Origin: Neobacillus sp. PS3-40
GTDB lineage: Bacteria > Bacillota > Bacilli > Bacillales > Cytobacillaceae
Assembly (NCBI RefSeq): GCF_030915485.1
Contig: NZ_CP133266.1
Location: forward strand, 2,670,001-2,734,000
DNA: 64,000 nt
Reading direction: 5' to 3'
Below, piece after piece: positions 9,324 to 18,973 of the stretch. Within the stretch, counting starts at the first letter, position 1; every line of letters starts with the position of its first letter. The position numbers were made by a program, and so were the translations under genes. Under the pieces are notes generated by a model. The model ran no database searches and was not told the origin of the DNA. It saw nothing but the letters and a program-made list of their open reading frames with translations.

Positions 9324-9938
9324 TTACATAGCTTTTGGAGGAATCCGATCCTTGATGAGGTTTTTATCGTTAACTTTCGGCTCAATTCCAAGGATGAAAT
9401 TACGGAAATTGGAGCGATGAAGGTAAATTAAGAAAAGAAAGAATAATAAAAAGATCGTTTCTAATTCTTGTTGGGATGAAAGGAATGAATAAAGTAGTAA
9501 ACTTAGACCCATTGAGAGAGAACCTAAGAATACATATTTTGTTAAAAAAATAATGAAAAAGAAAATGGTGTAGGCAATTAGAAATAATGGGAAGTTGGCG
9601 ATTAATAATGCACCAGCAGTGGTTGCAATTGCCTTACCTCCTTTAAATCCAGCGAAAATTGGAAAGCAATGCCCTAAAGCAGCTGTGAGACCGAAGTAGA
9701 GTGGATCAGCATCAATGCTAAAATATAAGGGTAGGAAAGAAGCAATCGCACCTTTTCCTACATCCACAATCAGTACAAACAATGCTGCCTTTTTCCCCAA
9801 AACCCTTAAAGAATTTGTGGCACCTGGATTTTTACTCCCATGTTCGCGAATATCCACGTGGAAGAACAACTTGCCCACAATTAAAGCGGTAGGAAAGCTT
9901 CCAATTAAATAAGCTACAATTAATAAGCCCCAGAACAT
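9324..9938 (-). CDS. plsY: Glycerol-3-phosphate acyltransferase PlsY
   Basis: A 204-residue membrane enzyme that transfers the acyl group of acyl-phosphate to glycerol-3-phosphate, the first step of phospholipid synthesis (made by PlsX/PlsY). The diagnostic motifs are present: IGSFPTALIVGK near residues 12-23, HGSKNPGATNSLRVLGKK at about 33-50, and ALGHCFPIFAGFKGGKA at about 86-102. About five transmembrane helices. The C-terminal tail after residue 180 is slightly longer than usual. It stands alone on the minus strand. Confidence 0.95.
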   Translation of the reverse strand: MFWGLLIVAYLIGSFPTALIVGKLFFHVDIREHGSKNPGATNSLRVLGKKAALFVLIVDVGKGAIASFLPLYFSIDADPLYFGLTAALGHCFPIFAGFKGGKAIATTAGALLIANFPLFLIAYTIFFFIIFLTKYVFLGSLSMGLSLLLYSFLSSQQELETIFLLFFLFLIYLHRSNFRNFILGIEPKVNDKNLIKDRIPPKAM

Positions 9939-10405
9939 ATAATCATTCCTTTTATCGTTTTTAAGAGTATATTCCTCCTATATAAGTACTTTACCATATT
10001 AGTAAAAAAATTCTGTAAAATGGATAAGCATATGAGAGAAGGGCACTTATCAAGGAAAGCTTAAAGGCACGAGCGTACAGGAAGTGATCGTTAAGTGGAC
10101 TATGGGAAGTGACTTTAGAAGCCTGAACAAAGTTCAATGAAAAATTCTGAATATCAACGCGGGGTCGGTGAATATCATATTACTATAGCAAACACTTATA
10201 GTGTTCGTTTAAATGCCTTGCAGTAATTTTTAATTGGAATTTTAACGAAAAAAAAACGTCTTGATAATAGTCTGAACCTTTAAGGGCAAAATAATTTTTA
10301 TCGTAAAAAATAACTTTATGATTGTAAGATTGGATGTTAGTTGGTAGAATATAGAAATGACTGTGCGTCCGGAATAAGACAATTTTCAGTTATAGGATGA
10401 TGAGA
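9939..10405. other. Intergenic region between plsY and dagK
   Basis: A 467-bp gap between divergent genes. I see no ORF, repeat copy or RNA motif. It is AT-rich near dagK (10240-10350), where the promoters of dagK presumably lie. A short near-palindrome, ACACTTATAGTGTT (10193-10206), is the only structure noted. Confidence 0.5.
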
Positions 10406-11347
10406 ATGAAAAGAGCAAGACTTATATATAATCCAACATCAGGACGGGAAATTCTAAAACGCAATCTACCGGAAATCCTTGAAAAATTAGAGGTTGCTGG
10501 ATATGAAACATCATGCCATGCAACGACCTGTGCAGGGGATGCAATAAAAGCTGCAAGACTCGCAGTGGACCGTCGGTATGATATTGTGATAGCTGCCGGT
10601 GGCGATGGAACAATACATGAAGTAGTAAATGGACTTGCTGAACAGGAGTATCGCCCAAAAATGGGGATTATCCCTGCTGGAACAACTAACGATTTTGCTC
10701 GCGCTTTGCAGATTCCAAGAGATATAGGAACTGCGGTGGATATTATTACAAAAGGCGATACTATTCCAGTGGATATTGGCAAAATAAATGATAAATATTT
10801 TATTAATATTGCTGGTGGTGGCAGAATTACCGAGCTTACATATGAAGTACCGAGTAGATTAAAAACGATGCTTGGGCAACTTGCTTATTATTTAAAAGGG
10901 ATGGAAATGATACCGTCCATAAAAGCTTCAGAAGTAAGCATAGAATATGATGGTAAGCTTTTTGAAGGGGAAGCAATGCTGTTCCTTGTTGGGCTGACGA
11001 ATTCTATCGGTGGATTCGAAAAACTTGCACCTGATTCATCGATTAATGACGGTTTATTTTCTTTATTAATTTTAAAGAAAATCAATCTTGCGGATTTTAT
11101 CCGTGTTTCTACATTGGCTTTACGCGGAGAACATATCCACGACCCAAATGTAATTTATACACAGGCAAACCACATTAAAGTTTACTCAAGTGAAAAAGTT
11201 CAATTGAACCTTGATGGTGAATTTGGAGGGTTGCTCCCAGCGGTGTTTGAAAACTTATATCGTCATTTAGAGGTGTTTGTACCAATTGATGATATTCGAC
11301 CATTAGATAAACCGATCGATTGGGAGCCTGGAAAAAGATACAGCTAA
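10406..11347 (+). CDS. dagK: Diacylglycerol kinase (soluble, DgkB type)
   Basis: A 313-residue cytosolic lipid kinase that phosphorylates diacylglycerol to phosphatidic acid, recycling the diacylglycerol released by lipoteichoic acid synthesis. The DAGK catalytic domain is clear: YNPTSGRE at residues 8-15, AAGGDGTIHEVVNGL (the nucleotide-binding GGDGT motif) around 61-75 and PAGTTNDFARAL around 90-101. Three ATGs are clustered (10397, 10400, 10406); 10406 gives the usual MKRAR start and good spacing from AGGATG. Its place between gatCAB and rlmCD matches the B. subtilis order with insertions. Confidence 0.95.
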   Translation: MKRARLIYNPTSGREILKRNLPEILEKLEVAGYETSCHATTCAGDAIKAARLAVDRRYDIVIAAGGDGTIHEVVNGLAEQEYRPKMGIIPAGTTNDFARALQIPRDIGTAVDIITKGDTIPVDIGKINDKYFINIAGGGRITELTYEVPSRLKTMLGQLAYYLKGMEMIPSIKASEVSIEYDGKLFEGEAMLFLVGLTNSIGGFEKLAPDSSINDGLFSLLILKKINLADFIRVSTLALRGEHIHDPNVIYTQANHIKVYSSEKVQLNLDGEFGGLLPAVFENLYRHLEVFVPIDDIRPLDKPIDWEPGKRYS

Positions 11348-11381
11348 AAAAGTTCGTTCCAAGTATGGAGCGAACTTTTTT
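11346..11381 (+). terminator. Terminator of dagK
   Basis: AAAAAAGTTCGTTCC/GGAGCGAACTTTTTT stem directly after the stop codon; it is bidirectional in shape but the nearest minus-strand gene ends 75 bp further on. Confidence 0.88.
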
Positions 11382-11454
11382 GGTTTGCATGATAGGTAGG
11401 TCCCTTTAGGTAAAATCATCTCGACCCAATGACGAAGATGATGATAGTGGGATA

Positions 11455-12141
11455 TTACCTTTGTTCAGTTAATTGACCATCTTTCATGACATAGATTCTA
11501 TCGCATATTGGAAGTATTTGTTCATCATGAGTAACAATTATAGCCGATTTATTCTGCTCCTTCACAATCTTCGATATTAGTTCGATGATAGCTATACTTC
11601 GACACGAATCTAAACTGGCTGTTGGCTCATCTGCTAAAATGATGTCTGGATCATTAATAAAGGCTCTGGCAATTGCGATTCTCTGTTTTTCACCACCAGA
11701 TAATTGATGTGGATAAAACTTTGCACGGTGCTCCATTCCTACTGCAACCAACATCTCTGTTATTTTTGACCTTTCTGCTTTAGACCATTTATTGGCCATT
11801 TTTAAAACAAAGCTTAATTGTTCCTGCACCTTTAAATAAGGAACTAAATTAGAGGTTTGAAAAATATAACCAAGATGATTCAACCTTATATCTGCTTTCT
11901 CCACATCACTAAAAGAGGAGATATTTCTTCCATTTACAAATACATTACCTTTATCAGGTGAAAGCAAAGCACCAGCAATTGATAAAAAGGTAGATTTCCC
12001 AGAACCAGATGGACCAATAACGGCTACTACCTCTCCCTTATTCACACTGAAAGATAAATTTTTTACAATATGATTAATTTTATCGCCATCTTTAAACGAT
12101 TTTTCGATATTTTCTAAAACTAAAGGCTCCGTCACTACCAT
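11455..12141 (-). CDS. hrtA: Haem-efflux ABC transporter ATPase HrtA
   Basis: A 228-residue ATPase of the MacB/LolD-like family with Walker [10 protein letters not shown]-loop, signature LSGGEKQRIAIARA, Walker B ILADEPTA and the switch His in VTHDE. It pairs with the FtsX-type permease whose stop overlaps its start by one base. The haem assignment rests on the adjacent HssS/HssR homologues and the HssR-like box upstream of the permease; the ATPase alone could belong to any MacB-like exporter. Role: together with HrtB it removes toxic haem from the membrane. Confidence 0.85.
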   Translation of the reverse strand: MVVTEPLVLENIEKSFKDGDKINHIVKNLSFSVNKGEVVAVIGPSGSGKSTFLSIAGALLSPDKGNVFVNGRNISSFSDVEKADIRLNHLGYIFQTSNLVPYLKVQEQLSFVLKMANKWSKAERSKITEMLVAVGMEHRAKFYPHQLSGGEKQRIAIARAFINDPDIILADEPTASLDSCRSIAIIELISKIVKEQNKSAIIVTHDEQILPICDRIYVMKDGQLTEQR

Positions 12142-13229
12142 TATTCTAACCTCCCCATTGCTTGAACTGGATCTGCTCTTGTGATATTAAATACGGATAG
12201 TAACGATCCAAATATGGATACTAGGAATAATATTCCTGAGAATTTAATGATTTGCATCAAATCAAAGATAAACGGAATATCTATTGGAAGAACAGCCTTA
12301 AATATCCGTGTGAAACCTACTGCAGTTGCGATACTGAAAAGCGTTAATAATATAACCTGAACAATCGTAGACTTGATCAAATAGCTTGATTTTGCACCGA
12401 TGGCTTTCAAAATTCCAAATTGAGAAGTTTTTTGAATGGTCATGATATAAAAGAAAGCAGCTAAGACAAAAACGGCAATAATGATTAGGAACGAAAGCAT
12501 CATCATTAATGAATTTTGTTCCGCTGTGTAACCAGGAACACCTTTGATAACTGTTTCTTTATTTACCCATACACCGCCCTCAACTAATTTAGAAATTTCT
12601 TTTCTTGATACTTTATCGTTATTCTTACTAACAACAGCATTGTATTTGCTATTTTGTGGGCCACCTGATAGAGACCCCCATGTATCAAATGAAACAATCG
12701 CAACTGGTGTATGACTAAAGGTTTGGTCATGAATAAATCCAGAAACCTTCAACTTTATACCAGTCCGTGCATCTTTTACAATGCTACCTATTTTTACCTT
12801 TTCAGACTTTAAGGAGCGATCGAGTAAAACTTCATTTTTCACACCAGTTACGAAATCTTCACCTTCCATAACATCTGGCTTTAAAAATCCATCCTCCTTC
12901 ATCGCTATAAACGTTACATCCAATTGGTTATCAGAACCTACTTGGGACAAGGCACCCATTTGAATACCGATTGGTTCCACACCACTTTTAGATTGCACTT
13001 TTTCCAGATTGATTTGCAGATGGGAACGGTCAATCCGGCCCTCTACATTTTTTTGGAGATAGAAGGAACTTGCAGGCATATTTATAATTGATGAAGCATT
13101 ATTCATCGCTAGTCCATTGGCAAGCCCATTAATAATAAAGACAAGTACAGCTACAAAAAAGATAATAAAGCTTATTAATAAATATCTGACTTTAAAAAAT
13201 GTCATTTCCTTAAACGGTAAGAAGAACAT
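12141..13229 (-). CDS. hrtB: Haem-efflux ABC transporter permease HrtB
   Basis: A 362-residue FtsX/MacB-type permease with one N-terminal transmembrane helix (about residues 14-34), a large extracellular domain (about 40-235) and three C-terminal helices. The sequence after helix one, INGLANGLAMNNAS, matches the HrtB hallmark and is repeated in the second HrtB at 24704. Its own promoter with an HssR-like box lies in the 66-bp gap after hssS, so it can be induced independently of the sensor genes. The ribosome site (GAAGGTGAT) precedes ATG 13229. Confidence 0.86.
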   Translation of the reverse strand: MFFLPFKEMTFFKVRYLLISFIIFFVAVLVFIINGLANGLAMNNASSIINMPASSFYLQKNVEGRIDRSHLQINLEKVQSKSGVEPIGIQMGALSQVGSDNQLDVTFIAMKEDGFLKPDVMEGEDFVTGVKNEVLLDRSLKSEKVKIGSIVKDARTGIKLKVSGFIHDQTFSHTPVAIVSFDTWGSLSGGPQNSKYNAVVSKNNDKVSRKEISKLVEGGVWVNKETVIKGVPGYTAEQNSLMMMLSFLIIIAVFVLAAFFYIMTIQKTSQFGILKAIGAKSSYLIKSTIVQVILLTLFSIATAVGFTRIFKAVLPIDIPFIFDLMQIIKFSGILFLVSIFGSLLSVFNITRADPVQAMGRLE

Positions 13230-13269
13230 TAAAAAATCACCTTCCCTTTCATAAATAAAATACTTTATG

Positions 13270-13289
13270 AATATGAACGGAAGATGAAC
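13270..13289 (-). promoter_or_regulatory. HssR-type direct-repeat operator of hrtBA
   Basis: Read on the minus strand: GTTCATCTT CC GTTCATATT. This differs at one position from the GTTCATATT-N2-GTTCATATT box described for HssR at staphylococcal hrtAB. It ends 40 bases before the hrtB ATG. A similar box lies before the second hrtBA at 24639. Confidence 0.85.
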
Positions 13290-13295
13290 GTTATT

Positions 13296-14681
13296 TTACA
13301 GTTTCGGAAGGGTTATTTTAAATGTAGTCCCTTTCCCTTTTTGACTTTCTACTTCTATTTTTCCACTGTGTAAAGTAACAATTGATTTTACAATGGACAA
13401 CCCTAGCCCCGTTCCATCTACCGAACGAGCTCTAGAGGAATCAGCCCGGTAAAAACGATCAAATATTTTTCCTTTTTCCTGCTGATCTAAACCAATACCA
13501 GTGTCTTTAAAAATCACTTTAACTTCTGAACCTACTGTAGATAATTCAATATCGATGGTTCCATTTTCTTTATTGTACTTTATTGCATTCGTCAACAAGT
13601 TTTCCCAAACAGAATACAACAGGCCAGAATCACCCTTAATCAAGATATCTGGTAGTGAATAACTCATCATGATCCCTTTATCACCTATACTCCACTGAAA
13701 CTGATGGATAACATTTTTCAGCTGTTCCCCTAAGTTAATCGTGGTAATTTCCATTAATTCTTTTTTACTCTCAATCGAAGCTAGAAGCAGCAGTTGTTTT
13801 GTTAAGTTAGATAAACGATTTACTTCTGAATGAACAACTTGAATATATTGCTCCTTTTCCTTGGTACTTATTTGCTGATTTTCAAGTAAATTCATATATC
13901 CCTTTATATTCGTAAGGGGAGTTTGAATATCATGAGAAATATTTGTTAGTAACTCTCTTCTTAATTGATCCACTTTTGCTAATTTATTCGACATGTTGGT
14001 AAAACTGTTTGCCAAATCTCCTAATTCGTCCTTCCGATCAATATCCAGCTTGATCGAAAAATTCCCTTCAGAGATTTCTTTGGTTGCCGCATTTAGTTTC
14101 CTAATAGGATGTACTAAATATTTTGTACTAATAAGAACCATTACAATACTTAATAGAATCGAAAGAAGAAGCAACCACCCAAAAAGAATATGCATTTCAT
14201 TAAACATTAGTTTGATATTTGGTCTAATAAAAAGTGCATATTTTTGCTGATGATATTCGAAAGGAACACCGATTGAATTTGTTAATTCATTTGCAAAAAA
14301 ACCGGTAACAAACGTTTTTCCAGGAAAGTGTTGGATTCCATGATAAACCTTGCCGTGAAATACTTTTTCGATTGCTACATTAGGTAGATTCTTCACCCTG
14401 TAGGAAGCCCCGTAATAGTTCTTTTCCCCTTTTTGATTGACCAAAAGGATTTGGTATCCAATTTCACCGATGTGTTGGAAATAATCAGGGAGGTTAGTCG
14501 GAGTTTGCTTTTTGGCAAAGTCTGCTATTTTCAAAGAAAAATTCAAGATTTTCTCGTCATTTTGCTTTTTCAATGTTATTTGGTAGTAACCATTTGATAA
14601 AAGAAATGAAAATAGGCCACTAAAAATCATAATCATAATCGTAACGAATGCAAATTTTCTATAAAGAGATTTTATTTTCAT
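13296..14681 (-). CDS. hssS: Haem-sensing histidine kinase HssS
   Basis: A 461-residue membrane kinase: transmembrane helix about 10-30, extracellular sensor about 35-160, second helix about 165-186, HAMP about 187-240, HisKA with phospho-acceptor His250 in LLTNISHDIQTPL, and an HATPase domain with N, G1 and G2 boxes (NLLTNAIKYN, DTGIGL, GTGLGLSIVK). The sensor retains segments I recognise from staphylococcal HssS: YFQHIGEIGYQILLVNQKGE, VTGFFANE and FIRPNI. It senses haem stress and phosphorylates HssR. Its start lies one base after the hssR stop codon. Confidence 0.9.
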   Translation of the reverse strand: MKIKSLYRKFAFVTIMIMIFSGLFSFLLSNGYYQITLKKQNDEKILNFSLKIADFAKKQTPTNLPDYFQHIGEIGYQILLVNQKGEKNYYGASYRVKNLPNVAIEKVFHGKVYHGIQHFPGKTFVTGFFANELTNSIGVPFEYHQQKYALFIRPNIKLMFNEMHILFGWLLLLSILLSIVMVLISTKYLVHPIRKLNAATKEISEGNFSIKLDIDRKDELGDLANSFTNMSNKLAKVDQLRRELLTNISHDIQTPLTNIKGYMNLLENQQISTKEKEQYIQVVHSEVNRLSNLTKQLLLLASIESKKELMEITTINLGEQLKNVIHQFQWSIGDKGIMMSYSLPDILIKGDSGLLYSVWENLLTNAIKYNKENGTIDIELSTVGSEVKVIFKDTGIGLDQQEKGKIFDRFYRADSSRARSVDGTGLGLSIVKSIVTLHSGKIEVESQKGKGTTFKITLPKL

Positions 14682-15353
14682 TTAATGGACCTCAAGGGAG
14701 TAGCCAATTCCTCTGACCGTTTTAATAGAAAAATCTTCTGCAATGCTGGTAAACCGTTCCCTTAATCTTTTGATATGAACATCAATCGTTCTTTCGTCAC
14801 CTTCAAAATCAAGACCCCATATTTTTTCAATCAAGTGGTTTCTACTGAAAACTTGGTTTGGGTGTGAGGCAAGAAAAGACAAGAGCTCGAATTCCTTTAA
14901 TGGCAATATATATGTTTTGTTATTGATTTTAATTTCATATCCTTTCTTGTTTATATAAAGGGAGCCTAAGCTAATATTTGCTTCACTTGTTTTTCCATAT
15001 CTTCTTAAAAGAGCATTGACTCTGAAAATTAATTCCTTTGGCTCGAAAGGCTTCACTAAATAATCATCCGTTCCTGATTCAAACCCTTTTTCCTTATCTT
15101 CAATTAGGTTTTTTGCGGTTAATAGAATGATTGGAATGTCATATGATTTTCGAATTTCTTTTGTTAAAAGATACCCATCCATTACAGGCATCATGATATC
15201 CACAATTGCTAAGTCACATAGTTCCTTTTGTAGGACATCAAGGGATTCGGCTCCATTTTCTGCGGTCTTTACTTTAAATCCTTCCTTCATCAACAATTCT
15301 TTAATAAGATACCGGATATGCTCATCATCATCAGCAATTAAGATTGTTTTCAT
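14682..15353 (-). CDS. hssR: Haem-response regulator HssR (OmpR family)
   Basis: A 223-residue regulator with a receiver domain (phospho-acceptor Asp52 in VVDIMMP-like VDIMMPVMDG, Lys in LVKPF) and a C-terminal winged helix (about 125-220). The output domain has LPLKEFELLSFLA, IEKIWGLDFEGDERTIDVHIKRLR, very close to the HssR pattern. It should bind the direct repeats at 13270-13289 and 24639-24658. First gene of hssR-hssS-hrtB-hrtA; AAGGTG precedes ATG 15353. Confidence 0.9.
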   Translation of the reverse strand: MKTILIADDDEHIRYLIKELLMKEGFKVKTAENGAESLDVLQKELCDLAIVDIMMPVMDGYLLTKEIRKSYDIPIILLTAKNLIEDKEKGFESGTDDYLVKPFEPKELIFRVNALLRRYGKTSEANISLGSLYINKKGYEIKINNKTYILPLKEFELLSFLASHPNQVFSRNHLIEKIWGLDFEGDERTIDVHIKRLRERFTSIAEDFSIKTVRGIGYSLEVH

Positions 15354-15857
15354 GCCAAAACACCTTCACTTTTTTCATTCTATTGTTAATTGTAATCAAC
15401 CTTTTGAAATATGGAAAGAGTTTAGGGACTTAATCAAATTTACTTTAGATTCCTTTGTTTCTCCAATTTCTAGTTGCACTATTGGTTATTTTCATTCACC
15501 AAATACTCGGACTTTTCCCACATTCGCCACAATTTGGATGTTTTTAAACCGCAAGAACCAAGTACTAGATGATATAATGACCAAAAGACATGGCAGAAAA
15601 AGGGGACATGATGAATAAGGCGATAATTACTATCGATTAAACATTTACCAGGGAAGACAAATTTGGGCATTGGAACATTTTTTCATCTCGCTTAGGGAAT
15701 GGTTAAATCGTTTTTAAAATGGTAGAATGGACTATAATGGTGAAAATGCTTTTACTTGTGACTAGTTATAAAAGCTAGAGCCTAGATTACTGTCGTGCTT
15801 CGCCACAAAGAATGTGTGAGTGAAAGGGCTTACACCTTTATATTTCGGAGGTCTATT
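15354..15857. other. Intergenic region between hssR and pncB
   Basis: About 500 bp between divergent genes. Small open frames on both strands show no recognisable protein and poor starts. The last 50 bases contain a GTGTGAG/CTTACAC hairpin (about 15812-15835) just before the pncB ribosome binding site, which may affect its translation. No repeat copy seen. Confidence 0.4.
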
Positions 15858-17321
15858 ATGGAACACATATATTCTGATGATAGTTTTACTCTTCACACGG
15901 ATCTTTACCAGATTAATATGGTAGAGACCTATTGGAGAGATGGAATACATAATAAACAAGCGGTTTTTGAATTATTTTTTCGCAAGCTTCCGTTTGGGAA
16001 CGGCTATGCTGTTTTCGTAGGTTTAGATAAGGTTATCGAGTATATTAAAGGGTTCCGCTTTACTGCTGAAGACTTGTCCTACTTGAAAAATGAGGTAGGG
16101 TACAAGGATGATTTTTTGGAATACCTAAAAAATATGCGCTTCACTGGAACAATCCGTTCGATGAAAGAGGGAGAATTGGTTTTTGGTAATGAACCAATTC
16201 TTAGAGTAGATGCCCCCCTCGCTGAAGCACAATTGATTGAAACGGCTATGCTTAACATTGTGAACTATCAAACATTAATCGCAACAAAGGCATCCCGGAT
16301 CAAGCAAGTGATTGGTAGTGAAACGGCAATCGAATTTGGTACAAGAAGAGCTCAAGAAATGGATGCTGCCATCTGGGGAACGAGAGCTGCATATCTCGCG
16401 GGATTTGAAGGAACAAGTAATGTCAGGGCTGGAAAAATGTTTCATATTCCTGTTTCCGGAACGCACGCCCATTCAATGGTACAAGCCTATAAGGATGAAT
16501 ATACTGCCTTTCATAAGTATGCTGAAACGCATAAAGATTGCGTCTTCCTAGTGGATACATATGATACGCTGCGCCTTGGTGTACCAAATGCAATTAAAGT
16601 TGCAAAAGAATTGGGAGATACAATTAATTTTATCGGAATTCGTCTTGATAGTGGCGACCTTGCCTACCTTTCTAAAAAGGCTCGTAAATTGCTCGATGAG
16701 GCTGGATTTACGGAGGCGAAAATTTTCGCATCTAGTGATTTAGATGAGTATACAATTATTAATCTTAAATCCCAGGGTGCAAAAATAGATAGCTGGGGAA
16801 TTGGTACGAAGTTGATTACCGCTTATGACCAAGCCGCACTTGGCGCCGTTTATAAGATTGTTTCAATTGAAGATGAAAATGGCAATATGGAAGATACAAT
16901 TAAAATCTCCTCTAATCCAGAAAAAGTTACAACACCAGGATTAAAGAAAATTTATCGGATTATCAATAATAAGAACCATCATGCCGAAGGGGATTATATT
17001 GCGATGGAGGGCGAAAAGCTGCCAGAAAAACGGCTTAAAATGTTCCATCCAACCCACACCTATATTAATAAGGTTGTTACCAACTTCACGGCACGAGAGC
17101 TTCACGAAGATATTTTTGTAAATGGAAAACTTGTTTATGAAAATCCAAAAATCGAAGAATCAAGGGAATATTTGAAGCAAAATCTTGCTTTCCTATGGGA
17201 AGAGTATAAGCGGATTATGAACCCTGAAGATTATCCAGTGGACCTAAGCCAGAAATGCTGGGAAAATAAAATGCGTAATATTGAAGAGGTTAAAGAGAAA
17301 GTAGCCGAAATGAGAAGTTAA
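15858..17321 (+). CDS. pncB: Nicotinate phosphoribosyltransferase
   Basis: A 487-residue cytosolic enzyme that makes nicotinate mononucleotide from nicotinate and PRPP with ATP, the entry step of NAD salvage. Recognised by LHTDLYQINMVETYW at the start, FEFGTRRAQEMDAAIWGTRAAYLAGFEGTSNV-like segments around residues 155-190, GTHAHSMVQ and IRLDSGDLAYL. I chose ATG 15858 (CGGAGG nine bases upstream) instead of the upstream ATG in the same frame. It is monocistronic and followed by a terminator. Confidence 0.96.
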   Translation: MEHIYSDDSFTLHTDLYQINMVETYWRDGIHNKQAVFELFFRKLPFGNGYAVFVGLDKVIEYIKGFRFTAEDLSYLKNEVGYKDDFLEYLKNMRFTGTIRSMKEGELVFGNEPILRVDAPLAEAQLIETAMLNIVNYQTLIATKASRIKQVIGSETAIEFGTRRAQEMDAAIWGTRAAYLAGFEGTSNVRAGKMFHIPVSGTHAHSMVQAYKDEYTAFHKYAETHKDCVFLVDTYDTLRLGVPNAIKVAKELGDTINFIGIRLDSGDLAYLSKKARKLLDEAGFTEAKIFASSDLDEYTIINLKSQGAKIDSWGIGTKLITAYDQAALGAVYKIVSIEDENGNMEDTIKISSNPEKVTTPGLKKIYRIINNKNHHAEGDYIAMEGEKLPEKRLKMFHPTHTYINKVVTNFTARELHEDIFVNGKLVYENPKIEESREYLKQNLAFLWEEYKRIMNPEDYPVDLSQKCWENKMRNIEEVKEKVAEMRS

Positions 17322-17326
17322 GCTGT

Positions 17327-17356
17327 GGACGTCCAAGTTTGGACGTCTATTTTTTG
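17327..17356 (+). terminator. Terminator of pncB
   Basis: GACGTCCA/TGGACGTC stem with a tight loop followed by ATTTTTT. Confidence 0.85.
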
Positions 17357-17484
17357 TGGAGCCAGAATAAGACAAAAATCTAAAGAGTCGACTTTTTTAA
17401 AATAGAGCCTGCTTCCAGTTAGTCGTTGCACTTAAAACAACGAATCATACAATATAGTAATTTCTTGAAACTAGGAGGAATTAT

Positions 17485-17826
17485 ATGTTCGAGATCAACT
17501 GGTTCGATTTTATTATCGTTTCTTTAGCGGCGTTTCGGATCACTCATTTACTCGTGTTTGATGAAATCGCAAAATTTATTCGAAAGCCATTTATTTCAGA
17601 AATTGAGATAGAAGATGCAACTGGCAATAAAGATATCGTTTTTGAAGCAAGAGGAATTGGCATCCGCCATTTTATTGGGTCGCTCTTGAGCTGTTATTGG
17701 TGTACTGGGTTTTGGGTATCTGTTGGAATTGTGCTTGCGTATTTTTATATTCCTTTTGTTTACCCTATTATTCTTATCTTTGCAGTTGCTGGAGCTGCCG
17801 CATTCATTGAATCACATATTGATTAA
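17485..17826 (+). CDS. DUF1360 membrane protein (YngL-like)
   Basis: A 113-residue protein with an N-terminal hydrophobic segment (about 8-28), a central charged part, and a C-terminal pair of helices after the conserved SCYWCTGFW motif (about residues 70-78). This pattern is that of DUF1360, seen in Bacillus proteins such as YngL, some linked to sporulation. No function can be read from the sequence. Start at ATG 17485 after CTAGGAGG. A terminator follows at 17841. Confidence 0.85.
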   Translation: MFEINWFDFIIVSLAAFRITHLLVFDEIAKFIRKPFISEIEIEDATGNKDIVFEARGIGIRHFIGSLLSCYWCTGFWVSVGIVLAYFYIPFVYPIILIFAVAGAAAFIESHID

Positions 17827-17840
17827 TATTAATGTAAAAT

Positions 17841-17874
17841 GGAGCATCCTTTATAAGGGTGCTCCAAAGTTTTT
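17841..17874 (+). terminator. Terminator of the DUF1360 gene
   Basis: GGAGCATCC-TTTATAA-GGGTGCTCC followed by AAAGTTTTT. Confidence 0.8.
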
Positions 17875-17947
17875 GGGGCCAATCTAGAAGGGTAAAATCA
17901 AGCATAAGTGTCTTTTGTAAAATATTCATTAAGAGTTATTCCTCTTC

Positions 17948-18721
17948 TCAGGTATGACGGGCTTTTATATAATTGTAGTAGGATTCCGTATAGGACTTAA
18001 TCGCACAGCCACTCTTTTCAAATACCTTTTGCATTTTCTCATTGGTTACATGAGTGCTGCCGATGTAATAAGTTGCTCCCATTTCTTTTAAAAAAAGTAA
18101 TGATTGAAGATGTAAAAGTAAACTTTGCCCCTTGCCACGCTCTTCTGGAAGAATTCCAAAATAGAACAGTCTTCCTTCATCTTCGGTTCCGGGCTCAAGA
18201 TGTGGAATTGTGATCCCTAGTGGTTTGTTATTTTTATAAAAAATAATGCAGGACTTCTGCCAGCCTTCCCCAAGTTCACTTTTAATAGAATCTAGATGTT
18301 CTTCCATTGTAAGTGTTGTTGGGTGATTATCAGAATATAACATGCATCTTTTCCAGTACTCCTTAAATTGATCTTCTGACAGACTAGGGTCATCTAGTGA
18401 CTTCCAGTCAAAAGGTAGTTTAGCCCCATCAAAATTCTCTAAATCTTTATAAACCTCCACTCTTGAAGAGTAATGCTCGAAACCATTAAGAAGCAGAAAT
18501 TTTGAAAGATGTTCAAAGTTAACTGAAGTTCTGATTAGCGATGCACCGATTCGCTTTAGTTTCCACTCTGAACAAATTTCTAGTAAGGATTCTATTTTTT
18601 CCTCCCATTTAAAAATTTCATTGGTGGGATCCTTTTGCTCGATCGTAATATAATCTGGCAATCCATTAAGTAGTTTAAATTCGTCTCCAATAAGTTCCGC
18701 TATTGTTGCTAGATCTCTCAA
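17948..18721 (-). CDS. GNAT family N-acetyltransferase (two-lobed)
   Basis: A 257-residue protein. The C-terminal half (about 110-250) is a GNAT fold with the acetyl-CoA loop LPEERGKGQSLLLHLQSL and a terminal YIGSTHVTNEKMQKVFEKSGC strand-helix. The N-terminal half is a divergent GNAT-like lobe. The substrate is unknown. I prefer the TTG at 18721, which has GAAAGGTG at proper spacing, over the GTG at 18733, which lies within that site. It is alone on the minus strand. Confidence 0.8.
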   Translation of the reverse strand: MRDLATIAELIGDEFKLLNGLPDYITIEQKDPTNEIFKWEEKIESLLEICSEWKLKRIGASLIRTSVNFEHLSKFLLLNGFEHYSSRVEVYKDLENFDGAKLPFDWKSLDDPSLSEDQFKEYWKRCMLYSDNHPTTLTMEEHLDSIKSELGEGWQKSCIIFYKNNKPLGITIPHLEPGTEDEGRLFYFGILPEERGKGQSLLLHLQSLLFLKEMGATYYIGSTHVTNEKMQKVFEKSGCAIKSYTESYYNYIKARHT

Positions 18722-18786
18722 GATACACGACACCTTTCATGAATTATCTAGTAAGTTCACTATTTTTATCATAAATCCCTTTTTTT

Positions 18787-18888
18787 AGCTAAGCAGAATT
18801 TATATCCTTAAATTCTGCTAGCGCATAAGGGCAACTACCCCTCTGTCATCGCCCTTGGGGGCTCGCCAATCGGCGAGTTTTCTTTATA
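18787..18888 (+). repeat. Structured dispersed repeat, copy 2
   Basis: Begins GCTAAGCAGAATTTAT, whose left hairpin (CAGAATTTA/TAAATTCTG) is perfect, followed by GCGCATAAGGGCAACTAC, CTCTGTCATCGCCC, and the TCGCCAATCGGCGA hairpin before GTTTTCTTTATA. It sits in the 250-bp gap between the divergent GNAT gene and rlmCD. Confidence 0.85.
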
Positions 18889-18973
18889 GCCTTATTACAC
18901 AAGACCGTTTTCGCATTGTTTGCGGCTTTATGATACAATTTTTCTATTCAAAACGGAGAAAAGGAAGTAAAAC

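Noticed and set aside
15479-15670. Minus-strand ORF upstream of pncB
   Set aside because: No ribosome site, no recognisable protein and biased composition.
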